From positions 19,964 through 83,963 of the forward strand of contig JAHBWG010000042.1 in NCBI GenBank assembly GCA_019637095.1: a DNA stretch of 64,000 nt. Direction: 5' to 3'. The notes below the pieces were generated by a model that had not been told where the DNA came from, searched no databases, and was given only the letters and a program-made list of their open reading frames with translations. This document shows, piece by piece, positions 1-9,338 of the stretch. Made by a program: the position numbers and the translations under genes. Positions within the stretch are counted from its first letter, which is position 1. Each line of letters starts with the position of its first letter. The DNA comes from Sandaracinaceae bacterium (lineage in GTDB: Bacteria; Myxococcota_A; Polyangia; Polyangiales; Sandaracinaceae).

Positions 1-1260
1 GCTGCGGAGCCGCCGCGCCATCGTTCCGTCGACGCCCGCGATGGCGAGCGAGGCGACGAACTCCGGCTGGATCGCCGGATCGCGGTGCGCGGCGACGAGG
101 ATCTCCGCGAGGCGTTGCGGCGCGATCCGGTTGCCCGTGAAGAGGCCGGACCCGTTGACGATCTCGATCCGGCTCGCGTCGATCCCCGCCTGGGTCAGCG
201 CCTCGCGCACGGCGCTCACCGAGTCCTCGTTGCGCCCCGGCTGGTGGCGCTCCGCGCCGATCACGCGGAAGATCATCTCCGCGACGAAGTTGTCGCTGTG
301 CTTGCCGATGGCGTGCAGCAAGACGCCCACCGGTGTGCTCTGTCGCGACGCGAGCGCGGGCGCGCCCTCGGGCGTGGGGCCGAGCGAGACTCCGTCCCCG
401 ACCTCGATCCCCTGCGAGCGCAGCGCCTCGGCGAAGACGTGGCCCGACCAGTGGAGCGGGTGCTCGATCCGCCGCCGATACGAGGCGCCGCGGACCGTGG
501 CCGGGATGCTCCCGGACAGCCGCAAGCTCATTTGCGATCCTCCAGCCGTCGCGCGCTGGTCCGCGATGATGTTGGGCGCGCCCTCTGCGCTCGTCGTGAT
601 GCGGTTCGTCACCGCGAAGTACGGCGCGCCGAGCAGCGCCACGCGCGCCGGCGTCCCCGCGCTCGGGCCCGGCATCACGCGCAAGACGTAGGCGTTGCGA
701 TCCACCGAGACCGCCCCGATCGGCGCGCGGAACGGGGAGACCTCGTCGGGCTGCTGCTCGAACGCGGGGGGGAGGATCCGGTCGTCGAAGTACGTCGCGT
801 CGACGATCACGCGGTCGACGCGCTCGACGCCGGCGAGGCGCACGTCGCGCGCGAGCATGACGAGGTCGCCGAGCTCGAGATCGGGATCGCCGAAGCCGCG
901 CAGCGCGATCCCGCCGGTGACGCTGCCGCCCTCGACGCGTCCGTGGACGGCGGTGCGCATCGAGAAGTCGGCGCCGAGCAGGCGCAGGGCCGCGAACGCC
1001 GTGACGAGCTTCTGGTTCGAGGCCGGGTTCATCGGGCGCTCGGCGTGGTGCTGGAAGATCGCGCGGCCGGTGCGCGTGTCGACGACGGCGATCCCGACCT
1101 GCTCCGAGAGCCCGGAGCTCGCCACGAGGGCGCGCAGGCGCGCTTCGAGCGGTGCGTTCGGCGCGTCCTGCGCGAGGGCCGCGCGCGGCGCGGCGGCGAG
1201 GGCGAGGGACCAGGCGAGGCTCAGCGCGAGCGAGCGTGAAGACATGGCGCGTTTGCGCAT
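1..1260 (-). CDS. dacB: D-Ala-D-Ala carboxypeptidase/endopeptidase, PBP4 type (partial, C-terminus outside window)
   Basis: Peptidase family S13 enzyme that trims peptidoglycan stem peptides in the periplasm. Translating the minus strand from ATG 1260 gives a signal peptide (Arg-rich start, hydrophobic stretch, then AQDA) and the active-site tetrad SNQK at about residues 81-84 in the PAS-NQK-LVTA context typical of PBP4. The second motif, SDN, follows at about residue 310 (HSDNFVAEM). The third motif (KTG) should lie beyond base 1. A second in-frame ATG at 1245 is an alternative start. The gene is divergent from the HD hydrolase, with only 30 bases between them. The family is clear; the symbol is by family. 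Confidence 0.9.
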   Translation of the reverse strand, partial: MRKRAMSSRSLALSLAWSLALAAAPRAALAQDAPNAPLEARLRALVASSGLSEQVGIAVVDTRTGRAIFQHHAERPMNPASNQKLVTAFAALRLLGADFSMRTAVHGRVEGGSVTGGIALRGFGDPDLELGDLVMLARDVRLAGVERVDRVIVDATYFDDRILPPAFEQQPDEVSPFRAPIGAVSVDRNAYVLRVMPGPSAGTPARVALLGAPYFAVTNRITTSAEGAPNIIADQRATAGGSQMSLRLSGSIPATVRGASYRRRIEHPLHWSGHVFAEALRSQGIEVGDGVSLGPTPEGAPALASRQSTPVGVLLHAIGKHSDNFVAEMIFRVIGAERHQPGRNEDSVSAVREALTQAGIDASRIEIVNGSGLFTGNRIAPQRLAEILVAAHRDPAIQPEFVASLAIAGVDGTMARRLRS

Positions 1261-1290
1261 GCGGGGAACCTAACACTACGGTGCGCGGCG

Positions 1291-2595
1291 ATGATTCTCC
1301 GCGACCCGATCCACGGCCTCGTCGCGTTCGAGGGCGACGACGAGCGGGTCGTGACCAGCCTGCTCGCGACGCGCGAGGTGCAGCGCCTGCGCCGCGTCCG
1401 GCAGCTCGGCCTCACCTCGCTGGTCTTCCCCGGCGCCGAGCACTCGCGGTTCGCGCACGCGATCGGCGCGGCGCACGTGATGGTGCGGCTCGCGGGGCAC
1501 CTCGCCGCCCGCCAGCACGCGCTGCCGCCCGAGCTCCGGCTCGACGACGAGTCGCGCCGTGACGCGGTCGCCGCCGCGCTGCTGCACGACGTCGGGCACG
1601 GTCCGTTCTCGCATCTGTTCGAGGAGGTCGTGCCCGAGGCGCGCGCCCACGAGTCGTGGACCGTCGAGGTGCTGCGCGAGCCGGCGAGCGAGGTGCACCG
1701 CGCGCTCGAGGCGCTGTCCTCGGGGATGGCTGAGCGCGTCGCGTGCCTGCTCACCGGCGAGGGCGCGCGTCGATGGCTCGGGCGCACGATCTCGGGGACG
1801 CTCGACGTCGATCGCTGCGACTACCTCCTGCGCGACAGCCAGATGACGGGCGTTCGCTATGGGCTCTACGATCTCGACTGGCTCCTGCGCGCGCTCGTGT
1901 TCGCGGAGGTCCCCGGGCACGGCTGGGTGCTCGCGATCGAGGGGCGCAAGGGGCTGCCTCCGATCGAGAGCTTCTTCCTCGCGCGCCAGTTCATGTACCA
2001 GCAGGTCTATCATCACAAGGCCACGCGCGCGGCGGAGTGCCTCATCCACGGGATGTTCCGGCGCCTCGCGCAGCTGATCCGCGAGGGCGCGGCGCCCGCC
2101 GGCACCCCCGAGGCGGTGCGTCGCGCGGTGCTCGGTCAGCCCCTCGGCCTGGGCGCGTACCTCGCGCTCGACGACCCGTCGATCATGACTTGCATCGCCG
2201 CTTGGGAGGACGCGTCCGATCCGCTCCTCGCCGACTTCGCCGCGCGGCTCCTCCACCGGCGCCTGCCCAAGACGATCCCGCTCCCGGAGGGCCCCGAGGC
2301 GCGGTGGCTGGACGCCAAGGCGCGCGCGGACGAGGTCGCGCGCGCGCGCGGGCTCGACCCGGAGCTGACGGTCTGGCTCGACGTGCCCGACGACACGCCG
2401 TACGCGGAGCCCACCGACGTGTCCGCCGAAGGGCTCTGGGTCGTGCTCAGCAAGCAGCCGCTCCGCCGGCTCGGCGAGGTCTCCTTCCTGTTGCGACAGC
2501 TGCGCAACCAGACCATCGTCCGCCCGCGGCTGGTGTTCCCCGAGGCGATCCGCGCCGAGGTCGAGGCGGCCGTGGAGGAGGTGTTCGTCGGATGA
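1291..2595 (+). CDS. HD-domain phosphohydrolase (SAMHD1/dGTPase-like)
   Basis: A 434-residue metal-dependent HD-superfamily hydrolase. It starts with DPIHGLV, followed by the HSRFAHAIG motif, the metal-binding HD pair in LLHDVGHGPFSH, and a later Asp in DVDRCDYLLRDS; this order is that of the dNTP triphosphohydrolase/SAMHD1-like family. Members cleave deoxynucleoside triphosphates or related nucleotides; the substrate here is not predictable. The stop overlaps the next start (ATGA at 2592-2595), so it is first in a translationally coupled set ending near the NtrC gene. Confidence 0.88.
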   Translation: MILRDPIHGLVAFEGDDERVVTSLLATREVQRLRRVRQLGLTSLVFPGAEHSRFAHAIGAAHVMVRLAGHLAARQHALPPELRLDDESRRDAVAAALLHDVGHGPFSHLFEEVVPEARAHESWTVEVLREPASEVHRALEALSSGMAERVACLLTGEGARRWLGRTISGTLDVDRCDYLLRDSQMTGVRYGLYDLDWLLRALVFAEVPGHGWVLAIEGRKGLPPIESFFLARQFMYQQVYHHKATRAAECLIHGMFRRLAQLIREGAAPAGTPEAVRRAVLGQPLGLGAYLALDDPSIMTCIAAWEDASDPLLADFAARLLHRRLPKTIPLPEGPEARWLDAKARADEVARARGLDPELTVWLDVPDDTPYAEPTDVSAEGLWVVLSKQPLRRLGEVSFLLRQLRNQTIVRPRLVFPEAIRAEVEAAVEEVFVG

Positions 2596-3569
2596 GGCAC
2601 GCGTCGGGCATCGCCCTCGTTCTCGTCGCGCTCGCCGCGGCGCCGCGCGCGCGCGCCGACGAGCTCGCCGAGGTCTCGCTCGCGGCGTGGGACGCCCGCG
2701 ACGGAACCGCGCGCCCCCACCGCTACGTGCTGAGCGTGCGCGCGGCGACCTCGGTCGAGGTGGTCGCCGATCGCCGCCTCTTGACGCTCGAGGTGCGCCC
2801 CGAGGGGGCGCGCGTCGCGGCGCGCTGCGCCCACCCGAGGGCGCCCACGGCGGTCGACGCGTCGCGCACCCGCGCGCTCGCGCCCGGCGAGGCGTGGCAG
2901 GAGTGGATCGACCTGCGCGAGTACTGCGCCGGCCGCGCGCTCGCGGCGCTCGAGGGCGGCGCGGAGGTTCGCGCCACGTACGGTTGGCGGCGCGCGACCG
3001 CGCGGCGGTGGGTGGCGCGCTCCGCACCGCGGCAGGCCGTGGGCTCGCTCGCTGCGCCGCCGGTCGCGTTCGCCGCCCTCGACGCGAGGACGACCACGAT
3101 GCGACAGGGCGACGAGTGGGTGCCCGCGCCGCTCGAGGTCGCGCTCGCTCCCTCCACGATCACGCGCGGCGCGGCCCTCGTGCTCTCGGTGACCGTGCGG
3201 GCCCACGACCGCGGGGGGCGCGCGTACGTGCGCCCGGAGTCGTTCTCGTTCCGCGTGCGCGGCCCGGCCGGCGACTTCACCTGCCGTCTGGCACCCTGGG
3301 GCGGCGCGCCCGTCGCCGATCTGTACCAGCGGATCGGCCGGCGCGGGTGGACCGAGCGCCTCGACGCGCGGGTCCTCTGTCCGCCGCGCGCGTTCGACCG
3401 CGCCGGCCTCTACGAGGTCACCCCGAAGCTCAGGCTCGACCATCGCGGTGCCGAGTGGGGGCTCGCCGCGATCACCGGGCGCTTCGTCGGTCCCGCCGTC
3501 CCCCTGCGCGTCGTGGGCGGCGCGCACGTCGAGCAAGCGCTCCCCGCGCCGGAGCCCGGCGATGGGTGA
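2592..3569 (+). CDS. Secreted hypothetical protein
   Basis: A 325-residue protein that I do not recognise. The ATG at 2592 overlaps the HD hydrolase stop by four bases and is followed by a clear signal peptide (MRHASGIALVLVALAAAPRA, then RADE). The remainder looks beta-rich, with several Cys residues, and could form an immunoglobulin-like or beta-sandwich exported domain. An upstream extension of this frame would run antiparallel to real HD coding sequence and lacks a signal peptide, so it was not used. It is coupled to the 68-residue membrane protein downstream by a short overlap. Confidence 0.75.
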   Translation: MRHASGIALVLVALAAAPRARADELAEVSLAAWDARDGTARPHRYVLSVRAATSVEVVADRRLLTLEVRPEGARVAARCAHPRAPTAVDASRTRALAPGEAWQEWIDLREYCAGRALAALEGGAEVRATYGWRRATARRWVARSAPRQAVGSLAAPPVAFAALDARTTTMRQGDEWVPAPLEVALAPSTITRGAALVLSVTVRAHDRGGRAYVRPESFSFRVRGPAGDFTCRLAPWGGAPVADLYQRIGRRGWTERLDARVLCPPRAFDRAGLYEVTPKLRLDHRGAEWGLAAITGRFVGPAVPLRVVGGAHVEQALPAPEPGDG

Positions 3570-3768
3570 TCGCCGCGCGCGCGCGCTCGCCGCGGTCGCG
3601 CTCGCCGTGTCGTTCCTCGCGCTCGCGCTCGCGGGATACGCGCTCTACGCGCAGCAGCGCTCCGAGGAGAACCTCCGCGCCATCGGGCGTGAGCTGCAAC
3701 GGACGCTGACGCCGCACGCGGCCCCGATGGTCGGGCCTCCGGTGGGCCTCGATCCAGACGACACTTGA
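3562..3768 (+). CDS. Small single-pass membrane protein
   Basis: A 68-residue protein with one hydrophobic helix at about residues 7-27 (AAVALAVSFLALALAGYAL) and a charged 40-residue tail. It overlaps the preceding gene by eight bases, and its own ATG is at 3562. No family is recognised. Its place between a secreted protein and a sigma-54 activator suggests a membrane accessory, but nothing in the sequence fixes a role. An alternative start at 3448 in the same frame would lengthen it over the preceding gene and is less likely. Confidence 0.6.
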   Translation: MGDRRARALAAVALAVSFLALALAGYALYAQQRSEENLRAIGRELQRTLTPHAAPMVGPPVGLDPDDT

Positions 3769-3801
3769 AGGAAGCGCGCCTGCGGGCGACAAGGGAGGGG
3801 C

Positions 3802-5151
3802 ATGAGCAGGATCCTCGTCGTCGACGACCAACGGAACATGCGCACCACGACCAGCATGATGCTGCGCAGCGCAGGTCATGACGTCGACGAGGCCGCGAGC
3901 GGGGAGGAGGCTTGTGAGCGCGTCGCGCAGGACGCCTTCGATCTGGTCCTCACCGACCTGAAGATGGGCGGCAAGGACGGCATCGACGTCCTGCGCACCG
4001 TGAAGGAGCAGTCGCCGCTCACCGAGGTCATCGTGATGACCGCCTTCGGCACGATCGAGAGCGCCGTCGAGGCGATGCGCATCGGCGCGTACGACTACAT
4101 CCAGAAGCCGTTCGCCGAGGAGGAGCTGCTCGTCAAGGTCGAGCGCGCGGGCGAGAAGCGCGAGCTCGCCGGGCAGATGAGCGTGATGGCTGCGGAGTTC
4201 CGCGAGCGCTACCGCTTCGACAACATCATCGGCCGCTCCGCCGCGATCCGCGACGTGCTCGGGCGGATCGTGCGCATCGCGCCGACCGACACGACCGTGC
4301 TCATCACCGGCGAGAGCGGGACGGGCAAGGAGCTCGTCGCCCGCGCCGTGCACGCGAACTCGCTGCGCGCGGACAAGCCCTTCGTGAGCGTCAACTGCGC
4401 GGCGATCACCGAGACACTCCTCGAGAGCGAGCTGTTCGGGCACGTCCGCGGCGCCTACACGGGCGCGGTCGGCGCGCGCAAGGGCCTCTTCGAGGAGGCC
4501 AACGGCGGCACCTTCTTCTTCGATGAGATCGCCGAGACGCCGATCAGCTTCCAGGCCAAGCTCTTGCGCGCGATCCAGCAAGGGGAGATCCGCCGGCTCG
4601 GCGACAACAAGGCGATCATCGTCGACGTGCGCGTGATCGCGGCGACGAACCAGGAGCTCAAGGTCGCCATCGAAGAGAAGCGATTCCGTCAGGATCTCTT
4701 CTACCGGCTCGCGGTCGCGCGCTTCATCCTGCCGCCGCTCCGCGAGCGGCGCGAGGACATCCCCCAGCTCGTCGAGTTCTTCCTCCAGAAGTTCAACAAG
4801 AAGATGCGGCGGACCGTCGAGCTCGGGGAGGGCGTGATGGACTACCTCCTCCAGTACGAGTACCCGGGGAACATCCGCGAGCTCGAGAACATGATCGAGC
4901 AGGGCGTCGCCCTCGCGACCGACGGAGTGGTCTGCCTCGACGACGTCATCCCGCCGGAGGCGCGCGAGTCGTCGCGCCCGCCCGGTCGACCGAACCAGGA
5001 GACCCTCGCCGACGTCGTCGACCGGGCCGAGCGCGAGGCGATCGAGGCGGTCCTGCGCGAGGTCGAGGGCAACAAAGAGCGGGCCGCCGAGATCCTCGGC
5101 CTGAGCGCGACGACCCTGTGGCGCAAGATGAAGCGCCTCTCCATCGGGTGA
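3802..5151 (+). CDS. NtrC-family sigma-54-dependent response regulator
   Basis: A 449-residue three-domain activator. The receiver domain has acidic residues DD at 8-9, phospho-acceptor Asp52 and K in IQKPF. The AAA+ domain has Walker A GESGTGKE, a GAYTGA loop (the usual GAFTGA with Tyr for Phe) and Walker B in FFFDEIAE (usually LFLDEIG). A Fis-type HTH lies at the C-terminus ([19 protein letters not shown]). It should bind enhancer sites and remodel sigma-54 RNA polymerase when phosphorylated. A strong GGGAGGGG ribosome-binding site precedes the ATG. No cognate histidine kinase is adjacent. The next gene carries a sigma-54 promoter, a plausible target. Confidence 0.95.
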   Translation: MSRILVVDDQRNMRTTTSMMLRSAGHDVDEAASGEEACERVAQDAFDLVLTDLKMGGKDGIDVLRTVKEQSPLTEVIVMTAFGTIESAVEAMRIGAYDYIQKPFAEEELLVKVERAGEKRELAGQMSVMAAEFRERYRFDNIIGRSAAIRDVLGRIVRIAPTDTTVLITGESGTGKELVARAVHANSLRADKPFVSVNCAAITETLLESELFGHVRGAYTGAVGARKGLFEEANGGTFFFDEIAETPISFQAKLLRAIQQGEIRRLGDNKAIIVDVRVIAATNQELKVAIEEKRFRQDLFYRLAVARFILPPLRERREDIPQLVEFFLQKFNKKMRRTVELGEGVMDYLLQYEYPGNIRELENMIEQGVALATDGVVCLDDVIPPEARESSRPPGRPNQETLADVVDRAEREAIEAVLREVEGNKERAAEILGLSATTLWRKMKRLSIG

Positions 5152-5242
5152 CTTTCAACTTTGCACCGGCCGCGTTTCACGGGCGACTTCGGCAGCCGTT
5201 GGAGGCGCCGGTTTCGCGGTTGATCCGCGTCACCGCGTGGAG

Positions 5243-5257
5243 GCACGTGCATTGCTA
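5243..5257 (+). promoter_or_regulatory. Sigma-54 (-24/-12) promoter
   Basis: GGCACG-N4-TTGCT with GG at 5243-5244, GC at 5255-5256 and exactly ten bases between them, which matches the RpoN consensus. The predicted start of transcription, about twelve bases on, is near 5268. That is at or next to the GTG start codon of the receiver gene (5269), so the transcript would be almost leaderless. The site lies just after a gene for a sigma-54 activator. Not experimentally known. Confidence 0.75.
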
Positions 5258-5268
5258 TCCCATTGGGT

Positions 5269-5667
5269 GTGACCTCCGCGCCGCACCGGGTCCTGATCGT
5301 CGATGACGAGGTGAACCATCGAAAGGCGCTCGCCATCGGCCTGCGCATCGAGGGATACGACGTCCTCGAGGCCAAGGACGGACGGGCGGCGCTCGACGTG
5401 CTCGCGGACCACCCCGTCGACGTCGCGATCGTGGATCTGATGATGCCGGGGATCAACGGGCTCGACCTGTGCCGGCGGCTGCGTTTCCGCCACCCGACGA
5501 TCCCGGTGATCCTCACGAGCGCTTACCACCTCTCGGAGCGGCAGCTCCAGCGCGCGGAGATCCGCGTCTTCGGCTTCCTGCCCAAGCCCTTCGAGATGGA
5601 CGAGCTGGTCACCTTCCTGCGCGCGAAGCTCGAGGCGCCGGTGACGGCAGGCGCGTTCGCCGGCTGA
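5269..5667 (+). CDS. Single-domain response regulator (receiver only)
   Basis: A 132-residue protein consisting of one CheY-like receiver domain: acidic pair DD at 12-13, phospho-acceptor Asp56 in IVDLMMPG, Thr83/Ser84 and Lys106 in FLPKPF. There is no output domain, so it probably acts as a phosphorelay intermediate or a protein-binding switch. The GTG at 5269 is preferred because receiver domains start only a few residues before the DD pair and no ATG is available. The region upstream holds the sigma-54 promoter, and no Shine-Dalgarno sequence fits between the predicted transcript start and the GTG. Confidence 0.85.
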   Translation: MTSAPHRVLIVDDEVNHRKALAIGLRIEGYDVLEAKDGRAALDVLADHPVDVAIVDLMMPGINGLDLCRRLRFRHPTIPVILTSAYHLSERQLQRAEIRVFGFLPKPFEMDELVTFLRAKLEAPVTAGAFAG

Positions 5668-5843
5668 GTTGGCTGGAGGGGCTGTTCCAGCCCCGTTGGC
5701 TGGAGGGGCTGTTCCAGCCCCTCCCCCATCGCGGCAAAGCCGCGATGGGGCCCCCACCCAAGGCGAACGCGGCGGAGCCGCGTTCGACCCCATCGCGGGG
5801 CGATGGGGCCCCCTCGACCTACGCCCGTCGCTTCGCGACGGGC
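5668..5843. repeat. Cluster of palindromic repeats between convergent genes
   Basis: Two perfect tandem copies of a 27-bp unit (5668-5694 and 5695-5721), each with a 7-bp inverted repeat (GGCTGGA/TCCAGCC), are followed by four near back-to-back hairpins, each with a 3-base loop. These are CCCCATCGCGGC/GCCGCGATGGGG at 5724-5750, CGAACGCGGC/GCCGCGTTCG at 5764-5786, CCCCATCGC/GCGATGGGG at 5788-5808 and GCCCGTCGC/GCGACGGGC at 5823-5843. Two of them share the CCCCATCGC arm. They resemble REP/RAYT-type extragenic palindromes and could also serve as a bidirectional terminator for the genes on each side. No transposase is nearby. Confidence 0.8.
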
Positions 5844-5896
5844 TGGTCTCGATGGCGCGCTCGCCGGGGCGCGGAGCTCGAGGGGCGCCGCGCGGC

Positions 5897-7297
5897 TCAC
5901 TCCTTGTCGCGACCGACGCCGAGCGCGCGCATCTTCTTGTGCAGGTTCGTCCGCTCGACGCCGAGGATCGCCGCGGCCTTCGAGACGTTCCCCTCGCACT
6001 CGTCGAGGGTCGACTCGAGGTAGCGGCGCTCGGCGCGATCGCGGTACTCGCGCAAGGTGAGCCGGCGCTCGCCGTCGAAGGCGTCCGCGAGGAGGCCGGA
6101 CGGGATCGCCGCCGGCTCCGCGGCGGCGGCGGCGCGCTCGAGCTTTCCGTCGGGCGGGAGATCCGCGACGGTCACGCGATCGCCGCTCAGGATGGCCATC
6201 CGCTCGACCACGTTCCGCAGCTCGCGGACGTTGCCCGGCCACGCCTTCTGCGCGAGCAGCTCGAAGACCGCAGGGTCGACCGGCTTGGGCCGCATCCCGT
6301 TCTCGCGGCAGAAGTCCTCGAGGAAGCTCTGCGCGAGCGCGGGGATGTCCTCGCGGCGCTCCCGGAGCGAGGGGCTCCGCAGCGGCACGACCGCGAGGCG
6401 GAAGTAGAGATCCTCGCGGAAGCTCCCGTCGGCCACCGCGCGCTCGAGATCCTTGTTCGTCGCCGCGACCACGCGGACGTCCACCGCGATCGGCTGTTCC
6501 CCTCCCACGCGCGTGATCTCGCCGCTCTGGAGCGCGCGCAGGACCTTCGCCTGCGCGCTCGCGCTCATGTCCCCGATCTCGTCGAGGAAGAGCGTCCCGC
6601 CGTGGGCGAGCTCGAACATCCCCTTGCGTCGCCCTTGCGCGCCCGTGAACGCGCCGCGTTCGTAGCCGAAGAGCTCGCTCTCGATGAGATCGGTCGGTAT
6701 CGCCGCGCAATTCACCTTGACGAAGGGCGCCTCGGCGCGCGGGCTCGTGCGGTGGATCGCGCGCGCGATGAGCTCCTTGCCCGTCCCGCTCTCGCCGGTC
6801 ACGAGGACGCGCCCCGTGGTCGGGGCCACCTTCTCGATCGCGCCGAAGAGCTGCCGCATCACCGCGCTGCGGCCGATCATCTCGTAGCCTCGCTCGAGGT
6901 CTGCGCGGAGCTCGCGGACCTCCTCGCGGAGCCGGCGCGTCTCGAGGGCGGCGCGCACGCGGATGAGGACGCGATCGCGGTCGAGCGGCTTCTCGAAGAA
7001 GTCCGTAGCCCCGCTCTGCACCGCACGGACCGCTTCGCCCACGCTCGCGTGCCCGGAGATCATCAGCACCGGGAGGGAAGGGTCGCTCGCCCGGATGCGG
7101 TCGAGGGCTTCGAGCCCGCCGAGCCCGGGGAGCCGCACGTCGAGGATCAACAGATCGACGCCGCCGCGCTCGAGCCGCGCCAGGCCTTCCTCCGCGCTGC
7201 CCGCCTCGTCGACTTCGTAGCCCTCGCCCTCGAGCACCATCCGCAGCGTGCGCCGGATGTTCTTCTCGTCGTCGACGACCAGGATGCAGGCGCTCAT
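5897..7297 (-). CDS. NtrC-family sigma-54-dependent response regulator
   Basis: A 466-residue activator. Receiver with DD at 9-10, acceptor Asp53 (LILDVRLPG) and K in FEKPL; AAA+ domain with Walker A GESGTGKE, canonical GAFTGA and Walker [11 protein letters not shown]-terminal Fis-type HTH ([18 protein letters not shown]). The layout is close to NtrX/NtrC-like activators. The ATG at 7297 overlaps the stop of the upstream aspartokinase gene (ATGA), so the two are translationally coupled, an unusual pairing. No sensor kinase is adjacent. Unlike the activator at 3802, it keeps the canonical Phe in the sigma-54-contacting loop. Confidence 0.95.
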   Translation of the reverse strand: MSACILVVDDEKNIRRTLRMVLEGEGYEVDEAGSAEEGLARLERGGVDLLILDVRLPGLGGLEALDRIRASDPSLPVLMISGHASVGEAVRAVQSGATDFFEKPLDRDRVLIRVRAALETRRLREEVRELRADLERGYEMIGRSAVMRQLFGAIEKVAPTTGRVLVTGESGTGKELIARAIHRTSPRAEAPFVKVNCAAIPTDLIESELFGYERGAFTGAQGRRKGMFELAHGGTLFLDEIGDMSASAQAKVLRALQSGEITRVGGEQPIAVDVRVVAATNKDLERAVADGSFREDLYFRLAVVPLRSPSLRERREDIPALAQSFLEDFCRENGMRPKPVDPAVFELLAQKAWPGNVRELRNVVERMAILSGDRVTVADLPPDGKLERAAAAAEPAAIPSGLLADAFDGERRLTLREYRDRAERRYLESTLDECEGNVSKAAAILGVERTNLHKKMRALGVGRDKE

Positions 7298-8457
7298 CGC
7301 TCGGCCATCCTCCCGAGCGCGTCGTGCACGGCCCGCACGGCGTCGTCGACGCGCCGCGCTTCGATGCGGCCCGTCCAGCGCAGCGGCGCGGTGTGCGCGC
7401 CGAGGAGCGGGATCTCGGCGCGCGCGAGCGCGTCCATCGCGGCGGCCATCCAGGCCGGCTTCGCGCCGAGCTCGGGGGCCACGACGCTGACCGCGCCGAT
7501 CCCCTCCTCGACCGAGCACCCACGCGCCTCGAGCGCGCGTCGGTGACTCGCCCACCCGGGCGCCGACGTCGCCACGACGAGGCACGCGTGCGCTCCCTCG
7601 AGCGCGCTCTCGCGGACGCCGAGCCCGAGCTCGCCCGCGTGCGAGAGCGTCGCGCCGAGCGCCTCCGCGGCGACGCGGATCGTCGCGAGGTCGGCCCGCC
7701 CGACGACGGCCGGGGCCTCGGCGCCCGCGGACTCGTGCACCACGGTCTCGCGGCCGGCGTCGAACGTCGAGCGCGCGTGGATCGCGATGCGCGCGCGCTT
7801 CGCGAACTCGACGGCCGTCGAGTTCAGGACCTTGGCGCCGGCCTCGGCCATCTCCTGCATCTGCTCGTAGGTGAGCTCCGCGAGGTGTGTGGCCTCGCGG
7901 ACGACGCGCGGATCGGCGGAGTAGACGCCGTCGACGTCGCTGTAGATCTCGGCGCGATCGGCGCCGAGCGCGGCCGCGAGCGCGATCGCGGTGGTGTCGC
8001 TGCCGCCGCGGCCGAGCGTCGTGATCTCCCGCCGGTAGCTCATCCCCTGGTAGCCCGCGACGATGACCACCCGCCCGCGCGCGAGCTCGTCCTCGATCCG
8101 CCACGGGCGCACCTCGATGATCCGCGCGTCGAAGTGGCGGTCGTTCGTCATGATCCCGCTCTGCGAGCCGGTGAACGAGATCGCGTCGCAGCCGCGCTTC
8201 TGGATCGCCATCGACAGGAGCGACATCGAGACGCGCTCTCCCGTCGTGAGCAGCATGTCGAGCTCACGCCGCGGAGGGCTCGCGTCGACCTCGTGCGCGA
8301 GCGCGAGGAGCTGGTCCGTCGTCTTGCCCATCGCGGAGATCACGACCACCACGTCGAGCCCGCTCGCGCGCGTCGCGACGACCTTCTCGGCGACGCGCTC
8401 GAGCTTCGGCACGTCGGCGACCGAGCTCCCGCCGTACTTCTGGACGACCACCGCCAT
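7294..8457 (-). CDS. lysC: Aspartate kinase
   Basis: A 387-residue enzyme phosphorylating L-aspartate, the first step toward lysine, threonine, methionine and diaminopimelate. Signatures are KYGGSSV at the N-terminus, LLTTGERVS, and [12 protein letters not shown] in the nucleotide-binding region, followed by the [14 protein letters not shown] segment. The C-terminal part, from about residue 245, is a shortened ACT-type regulatory region, slightly smaller than in typical LysC. It is first of a two-gene set with the downstream sigma-54 regulator (4-nt overlap) and is divergent from the STAS-like gene with 47 bases between. Confidence 0.93.
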   Translation of the reverse strand: MAVVVQKYGGSSVADVPKLERVAEKVVATRASGLDVVVVISAMGKTTDQLLALAHEVDASPPRRELDMLLTTGERVSMSLLSMAIQKRGCDAISFTGSQSGIMTNDRHFDARIIEVRPWRIEDELARGRVVIVAGYQGMSYRREITTLGRGGSDTTAIALAAALGADRAEIYSDVDGVYSADPRVVREATHLAELTYEQMQEMAEAGAKVLNSTAVEFAKRARIAIHARSTFDAGRETVVHESAGAEAPAVVGRADLATIRVAAEALGATLSHAGELGLGVRESALEGAHACLVVATSAPGWASHRRALEARGCSVEEGIGAVSVVAPELGAKPAWMAAAMDALARAEIPLLGAHTAPLRWTGRIEARRVDDAVRAVHDALGRMAER

Positions 8458-8504
8458 CGGGCGCGATGTAGCAGGTCCCTTCTCGGTCCGGAAGGCAGCG
8501 CGCT

Positions 8505-9338
8505 ATGGTGCCGCCCGTGACCGCGGGGGACGACGCCGAGCGCCGCGCCGATCGCTTCGCCGCGTGGTTCGCCGAGCGCGCGCCGACTCGCGCCGACCGC
8601 GGGCGGCTCGACGCGCTCCGCCCCGAGGCCGCGACGGTCATGGAGGCGATCGTCGAGGCGGTCGGCGGGGGACCGCTGCCGCGGGCCGAGGGCCCGGAGC
8701 TCCGGGAGGCGCTGACGCTCGCGAGCCTCCTGGGTCGGAGCGCCGCGTACCTCGAGCTCACCCCGGCGGCGGCGCTCGCGATCGGGCCGGCGATCGTCGC
8801 CGCGCTCGAGGGGACCGTCGATCTCGCGCCGCTCACCGACGTGGTCGTCGCGACGGTGATCGACGGCTACGTCCGCGCCTGCGAGGAGCGCGAGCGCGAG
8901 CGCGCCGCGCAGCGCGCGTCCGAGGCGATCCCGATCGTCGAGCTCGCCCCGAAGTGCTTCGCGTTCGTTCTCCGGGGCTTGCAGGATCCAGACGCGCTCG
9001 AGCGACGCGTGGACGAGCTCGGCCGCGCGCTCTTCGCGAGGGACGGGCGCGCGTGCGTGGTGGACCTGACGGGGCTCGCCGAGCCCGATCGCGAGCGGCT
9101 CGGCCCGATCTTCGCTGTCCACTCGACTTGCTCCATGCTTGGTGCGCGAGCGATCTACGTCGGGCTGTCGGACCCCTGGCGCGTCCTCGCCGAGGAGGCT
9201 CGCGTCGATCTGTCGATCGTCTCCGTCGCGCCCACGTTCGCGGACGCGCTGGAGCAGGCGCTCCGGCACTGCGGCCTCGAGGTCCGGCCGCCGTCGCGGC
9301 TCGCGCACGCGGTCACTCGGCTACTGGGCCGGCGTTGA
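8505..9338 (+). CDS. STAS-domain-like protein
   Basis: A 277-residue protein with a helical N-terminal half and a C-terminal region patterned like a STAS domain (FAFVLRGL, then a segment CVVDLTGLAEPD, and repeated beta/alpha alternation). STAS proteins such as RsbR/SpoIIAA act in partner-switching control of sigma factors or kinases. The match is by pattern only, and a conserved phosphorylatable Ser is not obvious. Its 3' end overlaps the convergent anti-sigma gene by 18 bases. A GTG at 8517 is an alternative start. Confidence 0.55.
   Translation: MVPPVTAGDDAERRADRFAAWFAERAPTRADRGRLDALRPEAATVMEAIVEAVGGGPLPRAEGPELREALTLASLLGRSAAYLELTPAAALAIGPAIVAALEGTVDLAPLTDVVVATVIDGYVRACEERERERAAQRASEAIPIVELAPKCFAFVLRGLQDPDALERRVDELGRALFARDGRACVVDLTGLAEPDRERLGPIFAVHSTCSMLGARAIYVGLSDPWRVLAEEARVDLSIVSVAPTFADALEQALRHCGLEVRPPSRLAHAVTRLLGRR

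Noticed and set aside
85..1239. Long plus-strand open frames over the left edge
   Set aside because: They run antisense to the PBP4-type gene; their products are Arg/Ala-rich without any domain, a by-product of GC-rich codon use.
1743..2591. N-terminal extension of the secreted protein gene at 2592
   Set aside because: It lies over the HD hydrolase coding region in another frame, has no signal peptide, and ATG 2592 with a 4-nt overlap gives a proper one.
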